From Poecilobothrus nobilitatus (lineage: Eukaryota > Arthropoda > Insecta > Diptera > Dolichopodidae): a stretch of 64,000 nt of DNA. Position 1 is the stretch's first letter. Every line of letters begins with the position of its first letter. The stretch spans positions 225,763,035-225,827,034 of the forward strand of contig OX352772.1 of NCBI GenBank assembly GCA_947095535.1, given 5' to 3'. Below the pieces are notes generated by a model that ran no database searches, was not told the DNA's origin, and saw nothing but the letters and a program-made list of their open reading frames with translations. The position numbers and the translations under genes were made by a program. This document shows positions 47,001-58,233 of the stretch, one piece after another.

Positions 47001-49420
47001 ACTGTTACTGTTTATTTTTTTGTTCCGCACTTTAACCATGGTGATGTTTAACATTTCAAACCCTAAATTCTTTGTATTTCGTGTTGTTGCTCTGAATATA
47101 TGAAATAAATAATATACGGAAATTATAATATATTAAAAATTTTATATACATACTATATACATTTATTAATATTATGTGGATCGATAATTACCGAATTTTA
47201 AAATATAAATTAATTTTAGATAGAAAGCAAAGTAAAAAGTTATGAAAGGCTATGATTTTATATTAATATTACTATTATAAAAAATCAATATAGTTCTTTA
47301 GTAGATTACAACATCTGTGATCCAGTTTTTTGCTGCATTGCGTTTTCAACTTATTTAATATTTATATTAATTAATTTTATTTATATATGTTATGAATGTT
47401 ATTTTTATTATAAAATTACAAAAGACCGGAAGTAGCTTTTTTATTATCCTTTATAAAAACCTGAAACAGGTTTTTCGACTTTGTTCAACTCTAAACATTT
47501 TAGCACTTATTCTACTGAAAATTAAAAATATAAAATAACAAATGCATAAAAAACTTTGGACTGATTTTTAAATTTAGCTGCAATATCTCAGAAACGGTAG
47601 TGCAGATTAAGATGAAACAAGATGTTTATTAACGACAGTATTATGCTCTATAATATTGTAGAAAATGGTTCCAGTTTATTGTCTAATAGCGAAAATATAA
47701 CGGTTTAATTCAAATAGTATATAATGTTTAGAACGTAATTTTCGACTGCTAGATGGCGGCATCGGTACTATTATTCGGCCATATATATTCGGAAACTTGG
47801 AGATATAAATACAGTTATATGAAGACGTCATCAAAATCAATGCTCCTCCTCTGCGGAAGTATATCCGGATTGCTTTGTGCATCATATAGTTTGATTTAGA
47901 TAATGAGGACAGGGAAAATTCTAGGGAAATAATAATCTATCACTTTATCAGTTCTCACAATAAATGAGTTTCCCTAACCAGTTTTGAACCCCCAAGGATT
48001 TCCAAGGTATAGAAATATTTTTTTTGTTTGAAAACCTTTTCGTCTGACATAGGAAAAAACTTGGCATAGGAAAAAACGCAAATATTATACCAAGGCTTGC
48101 GAACGTCCAACGTTTGCGAATATTGTGATGAAATACATAATCAAACAAGCTGTTAATGTAATTATGTGATATCGTTATTAAAACTTTACGTTCATGATTT
48201 GTTGCTTGCTCTAGTAGCTCAGTAAATTATGTACTTAAAGATTTTAATAGCATCGACAACAAGACATAGTTTACGGCCGAGATGGAGAAAGGAAATAAAC
48301 TACCGTTCTTAGATATAGGCATAATAAGAAACGATGATGGAAATCTATCAACTGACTGGTTTATTAAACCTACCGTCTCTGACAGAGTGTTAAATTTTGT
48401 TTCAAATCTTCCGGTTTAACAAAAAAGAAACATCATTATTAAATGTTGAATAAAGTATTTAATATATTATTGATTATATTATTAGATAGATTATTAGGTA
48501 TAGATATTGATTATTAAAAGTATTCACTTTATTGATAAAAGTTTAAAAATTGTAAAAAATATTTTGATAAACAACAATTACCTTACGTATTTCATCGATC
48601 AAGTTTTCGAAAACCATTTTAGAAAACGGAACATAAACAATAACACAATATACTTACAAGCTAGATTCTGCAATAGAATATTTTTTAAATTCCAATATAT
48701 CCACAAATTTCCTACAAACTAAAAAGATTATTCACTCAATACACACTAGATTTTTATTGCGTTTTTATAATACTAAAACTAAATTGCAAATTCTATTTTT
48801 ACAAAGTTAAAAGACAAAGAGGATAATTCACATACCTCGAAAATAATATATAAAATTTACTGCATGAATTGTGATTCGTGTTACGTTGGACGAACTCGAC
48901 AACTTCTGAAAAATAGAATAAGAAAACACCAATACAACTTTGATATTAGAAATATTGATAAAAATGATAAACCGGCTTTAGCCCAACAACATTTCGAAAA
49001 TTTAAACCACCGATTAAATTTTGAAAACACAAAAATATTAGATAATGAAACAAACTGGCTGAAAAGAAACATAAGTGAAATGATTCATATTGAGCTGAAT
49101 AGTAATAATATTAACTTCAAAACAAACACGCAGAATTTGAATGTCAAGTCTCAAGCCACTTATATTATATATCACATGTTATAAAGAAGAATTAACATGT
49201 GGTAAATATTAGTTCGAAAATATTTATTATATTTTTATTTGACTTTAATTTTCGGTTTTAAATTTTTGTTCTCTTTATAATTTTGACTTTAAATATAATT
49301 TCGATTTTAATTTTAGTTTTGTTTGCAATTTAATTACGATTTTTATATTTATATATACAATTAGTTAATTCAGTTGTATAATTTGCAAGTATTAAAAATT
49401 TTTCTTTTTTTATCTTTTGA
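44057..49420. repeat. Block R copy 4 (R4), right part
   Basis: Matches R1 from about 681 onward and R3 from about 25990 to 31250. Contains the short TA tract (44537-44553), A-rich simple region (45330-45420), DINE-like minisatellite (45940-46390), AT-rich tail (46400-47550), T segment (47570-47880) and Penelope remnant (48240-49184). It shares insertions with R1 that are missing from R2 and R3. Confidence 0.78.
48240..49184 (+). pseudogene. Penelope-like element remnant: RT end and GIY-YIG endonuclease (R4)
   Basis: RT part: MEKGNKLPFLDIGIIRNDDG, LSTDWFIKPTVSDRVLNF, then a stop. The endonuclease part is open at 48864-49184: MNCDSCYVGRTRQLLKNRIR, HQYNFDIRNIDKNDKPALAQ, HFENLNHRLNFENTKILDNE, NWLKRNISEMIHIELN. 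The CYVG corresponds to the YIG half of GIY-YIG; the Arg and Glu expected later (NRIRKH, SEMIHIE) are present. An upstream YKIYC stretch before 48864 supplies the first half. Cleaner copy than at 30060-31030, still broken upstream. Confidence 0.82.
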
Positions 49421-49744
49421 ATAAAATGTTTAAGGCCTTAGCAAAAGCTGTATGTACATATGATTAATAATTGATTAAAGTTAAATTTTAAATTTTAAGT
49501 GCACAAAATGTTTTGGTTTTTTTTATATAAAGAAAAAAATAAATTAAAAATTAAATAATTATAAACAATAGAAAAATTTAAACATTATAAATATTTACAT
49601 ATTACATTTACATAATCCATTTACATTTTATTTTCTTTTAAATTGTAGTCTTAATCTTGCAGTGTATCTGGTTTTCAAAATTAAAAATACAAAGTTCCCT
49701 GTTCAAGTTTCATTTGATTTAATTAATTAGTTGTTGTTAGACTA
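49421..49744. other. AT-rich stretch without recognisable feature
   Basis: Between the end of R4 and the 3' end of LINE copy 3. Low complexity, no domain, no clear repeat. Confidence 0.4.
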
Positions 49745-52700
49745 TGTACTCAAAAAATGATTAGATGGTTATGAGTAGTTTGATTTTAGTTGTTAAGTAA
49801 TATACTTTTTTTTTTTCTTTTTTGAAAATACTAAAAATTGTTATTGATTTTAGCTCGCTTGGTAACTCACTAAAAGCCTTTAAACTATTATATACACTTG
49901 TGATTTAACACCATTTGTTGTTATTTAACACCATTAGACTATTTCTTGTAGGATTATATTGAGTTATTTGATTGGTCTTTAGCAATAAACCAGATTCTCT
50001 TCAAACTTTAGAAGTCAATATTGAACATGCTATTCATGACATAGGACTTGATTTGGTGGAAAAAGTGCTTGAAAATTGGGTTCATCGAATTCGTTCCTGC
50101 AAAAGAAGTCGTGGAGGCCATTTGAATGACGTTTTATTCAGAACTTAATTGTATCGATTGTACTTCACATTTAATAAAAAACATTTGAATTTCCTTAACA
50201 ATTAGTGTGTTTTTTTTTTGAAAAGAAATCATATTACTCAAATTGGAAAACCCTGTATAAGCAACTGTTTCTTTTTTATGTGTTCATGTGTTTATGTGTT
50301 TCTTTTTTAACTGTTTCTGTTTCTTTTTTATGTGTTCTCAAAAGTGAAAAATAGAAATTTGATTTGTTCCTGGTATTATGATTATGTACATCAATTACTC
50401 TATTTAAATTAAAATTATGTTTCATTAGATCATTAATAATTTTAAAACTTAAAATATACGTTTCCCGTTTACATACATTTGTAAAACTTAGATACTTTTC
50501 TGAGTATAACATATGAGTTGGATGAAAGAAAGGGTATCTTTTTATAGTTTTAATTGCTTTCTTATTTAATATATCTAATTTATTCACCATAAACATAGGC
50601 TTAATTGTACAGGATTTAAATAAGCTAAATGTGACATAATATATGATGAATAAATTGTATCTAAAGTGCTATCTGAAAAGTAGTTTCGCATCCGTTTTAA
50701 GATGAAGATATACGGACTATTTTTTTTTTTATAATGTACTCAATATGGTCAGCTCATTTTAGCTTATTATCAATTACTAGACCTAAGAAATTAAATGATC
50801 TTAGGACCTCAATAGGGATATTATTATAAGATATTGTGAAATTATAAATTTTTTTATTATTAAATATTTAGAACTATTTTAGTCTCATAGCATTCAAAAG
50901 TAGTCGAATTTTCTTAAGCCAAATTTTAATTTTTCCTAAATCTTCGGTTATTAAGTTTCTAAAGTCATCCTGATTTTATTCACTATATTTATTAAGCACA
51001 GTATCAACTGCGTAGAGTTGAAGAGTTCCTTTCAAACTCAAAAGGCAGATATCATTCATATAAACTTTAAACAGATCATTACCTAATATGGATCCATGTG
51101 GAACACCTTTAGAAATAGTTTTCGCTTGACTTTGCACACAATTTATTCTAACAACCTGTTGTTTGTTAGAAAGGTAACTTTTAAAAAAATTTAATTAGTG
51201 ATTGTTAAAATTTAATTTTGATAATTTTAAAAGTAAAATTTCATGATCCACATAATCAAAAGCTTTTTGCAGATCAAGGAATACACAAGCAATACATTTT
51301 TTAGAATCTATTCCTCTTGAAATAAAATCAGTTAGATTAACACACGGAGCAGTTGTATTTGAGTTTTTCTCAAAGTCATATTGTTCCTTACTTAAAATTG
51401 GATTGTTATATAGGAAAATTTAAAGTCTGTTTTTAATTATTATTTCAAAAATTATAGAAAATGGCGATAAAACTGAAATTCGAGGATAATTGGAACATAA
51501 TTCGACTTATCCACTTTTGAAGATTGGGGTCACAATTGCCGTTTTAAGCGATTGTGGAAAAACGGATGTTTGAAAAGCGTGATAGATAAATTTTACTATG
51601 GTAAGAGTTAATTGAAGTTGAAACTTTTTAATAAATTTAGTGGAAATATTATCTAATCCAGTCGCGACATTAGCTTTTAGTTTAGAAATTGTTTCAAGAA
51701 TGATAGAAATTGTTTCAAGTTTGATATAAATTAAAGTTTTCATACAGATTATGTTGAAAGTTATTCACGTATATTTGATCTAGTTGTGAATTATCAATAT
51801 TGAGTTTTTGTTTTACATTAATAAAATAGTTATTTACGATCCGGTAATATGTGAGTCATGTGGAAATTTTTTTTTTCATTTAAAATACTAATCTCGAATT
51901 TTTGGTCAAAACAACATTTTGCTTTTTTATTACGCAATGGAATTCTCTGTGTATTTTGTAGAATTATAGGGCTTAAATCAGAAGCGATTTCATTAAAATT
52001 AGTATGAGAATTAGGTTTTGACCAAATTGAAACATTTTCAGAGTTTAAAATAGTTTTAAAATTGGTTTGAGGTTTTTGACTGGGTTTTTTCTTTAGACTA
52101 ACTAGAAGTAATTGACGATCTGAAAGATATGTATATATATCCAACACATGAAATAAATATTCGTATTTACATAAGTCTGTTATCAAATGATCTATAATAG
52201 TATTAGATGTTATTCCTTTTCTGGTTGCATCTCTCTGTTTTATGATTACATATTGTAAATCCGAGAGATGCAACGAGACTCTTCTTTGTAACGGATTTAC
52301 AATATGTAGATGTATATATCAATTTACAGAAAGAAAATAATACACACGTAAAAAATTACATTACTCTGCTGTACATATTTATTTATTTATTATTATTTTC
52401 TTCCAGTAAATTGATATTAAAGTCACCTAATATTATTGAGTTGTTAAATAAAAACGTTTAGATGACCAAAATGTTAGATTTGCCATATTCTTTTTAAAAA
52501 GTCAAAAAGCTATCAATACTGTTGTGTATGTATATTGTAACACGACCATAAGAGTCTTCCCGATTTAAAAAATAGCAATTATAATCAGGGAGTATAAAAA
52601 ACTTGTTTTCATTCTCATTTAACCAGATTTCAGTTAAAACAATAATGTGCAACTTACATTGTAAGAAGCTACTAATTGTTCTATATCATGCAATTTCTGT

Positions 52701-52850
52701 CGTATACTTTGAATACTCAAATATGTGATATTCAAGTTATTAATGTATTTGAAATTTATTTGAGAAAAGTTCATCTTGGTATAGTAATTGATTTTCATAT
52801 AATCATCTACATTTATCGGTTCGTTAAAATTCACCATTAAAAATAATAAT
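49745..52850 (-). mobile_element. CR1/Jockey-group LINE, third and older copy (LINE copy 3)
   Basis: Same family as LINE copies 1 and 2 but more diverged. Minus-strand motifs: endonuclease start INNLNITYLSIQSIRQKLHD (52750) and a KFFILPDY-like piece near 52600. Pre-RT SKLKANVATGLDNISTKFIK and LKTAIVTPIFKSG lie at 51660-51510. RT motif A, VFLDLQKAFDYVDHEILL, is near 51270. The catalytic box reads YAVD instead of YADD near 51010. The C-terminal HNHNTRNKSNFYFSL is near 50350. A mariner-like fragment (50020-50260) splits the 3' end. Stops and shifts throughout; ORF1 not found. Confidence 0.8.
50020..50260 (+). mobile_element. Mariner/Tc1-like transposon 3' end
   Basis: Encodes DLVEKVLENWVHRIRSCKRS then RGGHLNDVLFRT and a stop. 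About 110 bp of AT-rich sequence follow, ending TTGGAAAACCCTGTATAA. Matches 54548, 61000 and, inverted, 31258. Only the transposase C-terminus and terminus remain. Inserted in LINE copy 3. Confidence 0.5.
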
Positions 52851-53439
52851 TAGTAATACTGTAATAGAAATTAAATTATATAGGTAAATAGTAAAAGTTT
52901 AAGTCCGCGCTAATGTAGATGGTTTAGTGAGTTTAACAATTCTTAGAACTGGATAATATGTATAGGAATATCTGTTTGGATTAATAATATGTAAGATTAA
53001 TTGAGGACAAAAATAGCTATAGATATATTTTAGTAGTTTAGAAATTATTAATGTTACTATTGAAATTAAAAGTAAAATTTTATTGTATATACTTAATGTA
53101 TTTGTATTTATATTTCATATTGCATTGGATAAAATAATGAAACGATTTACGAAATTTACCTAATACCAAAACCAATAATTTTTGGATAATATAAAAATTC
53201 TTTAATTCTGAAAATTTGCATGTCATTAGCTGTTTTGAATTTTTTTCTTTAATCGTGAATAAAAACAACGTGCAAAATAATAAAAAACTAGTAAATAACC
53301 AAAAAATTTAAATAAAAACAATAAAATAAAAAAGTATAAGTGATAGTAGGTTTAAAGCTATGAAATATCAATAAACGTAAAAAGTGATCTTTAAAAAATA
53401 ATAATGAAATTAAAAATGAATTTAAAAAATATAAAAGTG
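52851..53439. other. AT-rich stretch upstream of LINE copy 3
   Basis: No recognisable domain or repeat. It may include the old LINE 5' UTR. Confidence 0.35.
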
Positions 53440-54545
53440 TTAGTGAATATATTAGAGGAAAAGTGCAGTGTTAGAGTGCAGAATATATTAGAGCAAAAGC
53501 GCAGAAAAGTGCAGTGTGGACAGTTTCAACTCTGGGATACCCGTATGATCTTTAAAACATGATAATGAAATTAAGAATGAATTTAAAAAATATAAAAGCG
53601 TTAGTAAATATATTAGAGGAATAGTGCAGTAGAGTGGACTGTTTCAACTGTGGGATACCCGTATGAACGTAATATATCCTGTATCTATAAAACTTGATCA
53701 TCTTTTAAAAAATTTCAGAATTTTTAGTACCGACGTTAACTATAACTGAGACATATTTAAGTAAATTGTGGAGCTGTGTGACAGCTACCCCAATCTATTG
53801 CAGCAGCACAAGCAAATTATTGCCCCAAGACTTGATAATTTTTTGTATGATTTCACAACGCTTAGCTTTATAAAGTTTCAAGAGGTGCAAGAAGTCTGAA
53901 CTTACTGCTCTTACAGAAATTATTAGCATGCAATTCAACATCTTTTTTACAAATTTTCAGATACCTAGCTTCACTAAACTCGGAGTTATTTTCATTTAAA
54001 AAGAGAAGTTGTATGGCAGCTACCCGAACTTGTTGCACCAGCACAACCAAATTTTATAGAAGTTGTTGCCACAAAATTGATCATCATTTGTAAGATTTTA
54101 GACTTCTTGCAAGCTTCATTAAGTTCCAAGAGGTGCAAGAAGTCTGAATCGCCTGCTCTAGACCAACCAAATTTTGCAAAAATTGTTGGCATGTAATTCG
54201 ACACCTTTTCACCAAACTTTAGATACCTTGCTTTTATAGACATAGAGTTATTTTCATTTAAAAAGAAAAGTTGTATGCACAAGCACAACCAAATTTTACA
54301 GATGTGCTTGACGTGTTACTCGACACTATTTTGTAAAATTGCAGATATTTAGCCTCAATAAATACTTAGTTATTTCCATATAAAGAAAGAAGTTGTATGG
54401 CAGTTACTCGAAACCGGCGACCTAAAATGCTGTTTTTAAATAGCAAAACTAACAATTTTGCAAAAGTGACGAACAATGTTTTTTAGCCTTCTAGCTCCTT
54501 TATTTTTTGAGTTATCGTGTGGACGGACGTACATGGCTTAATCGA
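53440..54545 (+). mobile_element. Second DINE/Helentron-like element
   Basis: The left end holds a duplicated segment ending CAACTSTGGGATACCCGTATG (53525-53550 and 53645-53672). About seven imperfect 90-140 bp units follow, with AAGTTGTATGGCAGCTACCC, CAGCACAACCAAATTTTA and ATACCTAGCTTC words. The right end reads TTTTTTGAGTTATCGTGTGG, ACGGACGTACATGG, TTAATCGACTCAG, the same kind of tail as family C. Its units are the same as those inside block R (inverted). No coding region. Confidence 0.55.
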
Positions 54546-54785
54546 CTCAGAACGTGCTATTCATGACATACGACTTGATTTAGTGGAAAAAGTGCTTGAA
54601 AATTGGGTTCATCGAATTCGTTCCTGCAAAAGGAGTCGTGGAGGCCATTTGAATGACGTTTTATTCAGAACTTAATTGTATCGATTGTACTTCACATTAA
54701 ATTAAAAACATTTGAATTTCCTTAACAACTAGTGTGTTTTTTTTGAAAAGAAATCATATCACTCAAATTGGAAAACTCTGTATAA
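54546..54785 (+). mobile_element. Mariner/Tc1-like transposon 3' end
   Basis: Same fragment as 50020-50260 (DLVEKVLENWVHRI, RGGHLNDVLFRT), ending GGAAAACTCTGTATAATA. It starts right after the tail of the DINE-like element, within CAGAACGTGCTATTCATGAC. Confidence 0.5.
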
Positions 54786-54882
54786 TAAAAATCAGAAAAT
54801 TTATTTTTGAGGTAATTCTAATTTTAGCGCTGCTTACATGTATTATCTTTTGTAAAGAATTAATGAAACAAGGTTTAGCAAA

Positions 54883-55232
54883 TCATTTAGTGTTAATCAT
54901 AATAATAATAAAAGAATTACTAGACAAAATTGTTATATACAAATTATTATGTTTAATGCACAAGTAAATCATCGCTTTTTTCGATTCAAATCGCTTTTCC
55001 TCATCCAAAAGATACTCCATATGGTAAATTATGTTTTCTATTAAATTTGGCTTATTTTCAAATTCTTTAATTTTATTATGCAAAAAGAAGTTTTCGTCTA
55101 AAATTTCTGCATTCTTTTTTAGAAGATCGTCGATTTGATTACTTCGGAGTGATTTATGTACCTTGGTCAAGACTGATGCGAGTTTACGGATATAGCCAAG
55201 GAATCTACCGTACACTCGCCAGGAATCAATTT
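54883..55232 (-). CDS. Unrecognised coiled-coil-like frame
   Basis: Directly after the stop of the 55469-55233 frame, another minus-strand frame stays open: WRVYGRFLGYIRKLASVLTK, SNQIDDLLKKNAEILDENFF, YLLDEEKRFESKKAMIYL. Charged, helix-rich, resembles a coiled coil. There is no ATG at its beginning. It may be a second part of the same gene after a frameshift or intron, a LINE ORF1 fragment, or chance. I do not recognise it. Confidence 0.25.
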
Positions 55233-55469
55233 TCACAGCTCTGGGCTGCTTTCTTTCTCATTAGGAAAAAGATCCATCGATGAGTCAGGTGCAGGCTGAT
55301 TCACTACCGAAAATGAAGGATTAATTGCATTACGCCATACAGTTGCGGCATTTCTAAGACGCGGACCCAGTTTAAACAACTCTAAAGACTTCCTCCGCCA
55401 CAGAAGCACACTTAATGTGGAAGCAATACCGACATTCACCGCTACATTGTATGCCTTTGGTTTTACCAT
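55233..55469 (-). CDS. Unrecognised 78-residue protein-like frame
   Basis: Begins MVKPKAYNVAVNVGIASTLS with a hydrophobic N-terminal stretch, then VLLWRRKSLELFKLGPRLRN and a proline/serine/glutamate-rich end, DSSMDLFPNEKESSPEL. Base composition is clearly less AT-rich than the surroundings and the residue mix looks like a real protein. An ATG is present. I cannot assign a family. It could be an exon or processed fragment of a host gene caught among TEs, or part of an unknown element. Confidence 0.35.
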   Translation of the reverse strand: MVKPKAYNVAVNVGIASTLSVLLWRRKSLELFKLGPRLRNAATVWRNAINPSFSVVNQPAPDSSMDLFPNEKESSPEL

Positions 55470-55689
55470 AAAAGTTTCTTTAACATTCCCAACACTGCTT
55501 TGTCATTATATCGTATGATTAATTAATTTTGATTTGTTTGATTAATTAATTTTAATTTTTAAATATTTTTCTTTATATTTTATTTTTATTTGTATACTTC
55601 TTGTACTTAGAATTTTATCTTTAATCTTTAGGATTAAGAAAAGAAGAAAAAAAATACTCAATTTTTCTTAAGTTCAATAATATATTTGT

Positions 55690-55870
55690 ATAACCATATT
55701 AGAAAATCATATATATTTTTTATACTCCTGATGAAGTATTAAATAAATAATACAGAACGTTGCTATATGAGGATGTAATTTGTGTTTAACTTTTTTTCTA
55801 TGGCACGCGAAAAGGTTTTCAAATAAAGAAAATATTCTAATTCTAGGAAACGAGAAAGAACTATATTGTC
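55690..55870. repeat. Inverted fragment related to the Penelope-side part of block R
   Basis: GAAAAGGTTTTCAAATAAAGAAAATATT (55809-55836 region) is the reverse complement of 29917-29945 in R3 and about 48010-48030 in R4. The preceding CTATGGCACGCG corresponds to CTATGTCAGACG there. A short displaced piece of the Penelope-adjacent sequence, on the opposite strand. Confidence 0.55.
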
Positions 55871-57648
55871 CAACATTGATATCACATGGATCTTATTGTT
55901 TTTAATCGAATCAATAAGATATAGAAATCGACATTTTTCCTTCTATTGACTTAGTTTAATAGAAATTTAATAGAACATTTAATAGATCATTATTAATTTC
56001 AGTTCAATAAGATAAACGTGATTATTACAAGATATAACTAAAAGAGATATCAGTTTACACTATTTCAGCGTGTGTAAAAGGGAGCAAAGGACACCAGAAC
56101 AAAGGGGTCTGTGATTAGGAGTAGGATGCAATTTTGGATTTTGTTTAGATATTTAATGAAGGGCTTCGGCCTTAATGTTAGAGTTGTACACCATATCTTA
56201 AATCGAAAATAAGTTTTATAAATATTACCCAGAAGATTAGAACAAAAATGAGCCTTACAATGAAAAAAAAACTGAAAGATTTCTACGGTACATCAAAAAT
56301 ATGTTCATTCTACAGCATATTTTGATTTGGCTGTTTGCCTAAAATATTTAAGCTTTCAAACTAAATTTTTGCTTAAAATCGGTGAACTAGTTCTGATTCA
56401 TCTCTTTTCCAAGAGATCGGTCAACTTTGAGTTTTCGAAATATGGAACTATTTACATTACACCAATCAACTATTCTTTAATAGACGTAGCCATAACTTTT
56501 TCTTTTAAAATAATTACTGCAGAAGTGGCATTCGATTTTTTTAAGAATGTCATAGGATGCCCCAGGATTGCTGTCGTCGGCAAAACTGAATTAGATTTAG
56601 GCTAGAAGACAGTCGTAATTGTCAGACAAAGTTGTCGACATGAACACAAATGCGACGTTTCGAAAGACACTTCCCAATCTATGCATAAAAGGACTGCTAT
56701 ATCAATAGCCTGACATTTGCTCAAAAGAGCGGGATTCAATTAGTAAATACTGGGGTAATTGTGATGTAGGAGGGGATGTGGAATTTTCAGAAAAAATGTT
56801 TGCAAACAAATTTGCTTTACCACTTAAATCTGAAGTTATAGAGTCATCAGTATGAATCAATGATGCAATAGATTTTTAATGGCTACATCTGTTTCCAACT
56901 TGTTGTTACCAAACAGATAACTATAGTTTTCAATATGAAATTGAAAAATAAATAATTTCTTTTCTCATTAAAATTAACAAAATATTTCACGGAAATAAAC
57001 TAAAGTAGAAAATTTGTCCGGTTTAATTCACGTGAAATAATAAAGAAAATATTTAAAATGGCAACGAACTATTTGCTACAAATCAAGAGCTAAGCAGCTG
57101 GAAAAGCAATTGAACAATTGAGAAACAAATAAACTAAAATGTACCGTTATATAGAACACTTGTTTTTCTTTAAACGTAGAAAAATCCCATCTTTAAACTA
57201 ATAATCATTATACTAAGTGAATTAAGTTTCCTTCATTTACCGACTTTACTATGCTCTTACTGGTATAAATTTGTTCTTATCGATATTAATCTGAATAGCT
57301 CTTTAATAGTTCTTACCGATATGAAGAATCTGAAGCAAATCGACATAATCTCAGAACATCATTATTTTTATGTAATTTTCCTAATACAAAATCAGAATAC
57401 AATCGGGCGTGGCAGCAAATCTAAAGAATATCCAAAATGTGCACTTTTGAAAGAAATATTCAGTGTTTGATTCTATCTTTATTTTACGTTCTCGCTCTTT
57501 ATTTTAGGTTACGCATAAACCTATATTTTTAAACAAAATCAGAAACTTTTGTATTTCACTGATATTTGCTTCATTAACTATCAACTCACTTGTTTTAAGG
57601 CAAAACTTATCAAATTATATAAGTCATTTAATATTGTTCAAATGTACC
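55871..57648. other. Unassigned stretch with a possible old LINE remnant
   Basis: On the minus strand, about 56880-56720 reads KSIASLIHTDDSITSDLSGK, ANLFANIFSENSTSPP, which resembles the region between endonuclease and RT in LINEs. The 92-codon plus-strand frame at 56327-56605 has no recognisable domain. Otherwise AT-rich without repeats matching the rest of the window. Confidence 0.3.
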
Positions 57649-57803
57649 TGTTTAGAGTTATCATCATTAACATTTTTTAAAATAGAAACATTATGGAGTG
57701 TTCCATTAGCGCTTCGTTGATGAACAGATGATACGCCAATAAATGTCGTTGTTGTAACAGATCCACAAGATTCTCTTTTGTCATCTTTTGAAGCCATTGT
57801 TCT
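57649..57803 (-). CDS. Possible coding exon, unrecognised
   Basis: On the minus strand, TTATTTTAG (acceptor-like) is followed by AACA and an ATG opening MASKDDKRESCGSVTTTTFI, GVSSVHQRSANGTLHNVSIL, KNVNDDNSKQ. It then reaches CAG/GTACAT, a donor-like site, at 57649. Lower AT content than its flanks and Ser/Thr-rich, with both exon borders plausible. No domain is recognised and no further exon was found. Could be a host gene exon or chance. Confidence 0.3.
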
Positions 57804-57899
57804 AAAATAATTTGAAAAAAGTGTATATTGTTTTTAAACTGGAAATATAACCTTCTGAAAATTTTTAAAAATTATAAGAAAATAAGTTTTAAAAAAGTA

Positions 57900-58075
57900 T
57901 TAGTATTGTGGTCTTGCACAAGTACAAAATTTTGCACCGTAGCATATTTCAATTTTTTGACAGTTAAAGTGCACAATTTGTTGTTGTTTTCATGTATAAA
58001 AAAGTGCCAAATTTTGAGACTATGCAAGACATAAACCCTATTGCATATTTGTGCAAGACCATTGCAAAGTTTGTT
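57900..58075. repeat. Left part of a TGCAAGAC/GCACCGTAGC-containing sequence split by C3
   Basis: Contains TTTTGCACCGTAGCATATTT (57928-57947), whose reverse complement resembles AAATATGTGCTACGGTGCAA on the other side of C3 (60503-60522). Also repeated TTGCACAAG/GCAAGACCATTGCA words. Suggests an older palindromic element broken by C3. Confidence 0.4.
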
Positions 58076-58233
58076 TATATATTTTTTGTAAGCGCTATAT
58101 TAGATAAAAATTTAAAAAATGGCTAAAAAAAGTAGAAAAAAATTATTTCTGATTATTTATTAAGTCAAGCATATGAAGATATACAAATATCTGAAATTTT
58201 TGGTAAGCATATTAAATTTTTATGTAAATAAAA

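Noticed and set aside
55720..55740. CTCCTGATGAAG word as possible ribozyme core
   Set aside because: No pairing stems or GAAA partner could be set around it by eye.
56327..56605. 92-codon plus-strand frame
   Set aside because: No recognisable domain. The opposite strand nearby gives better LINE-like text, so I only describe the region as unassigned.
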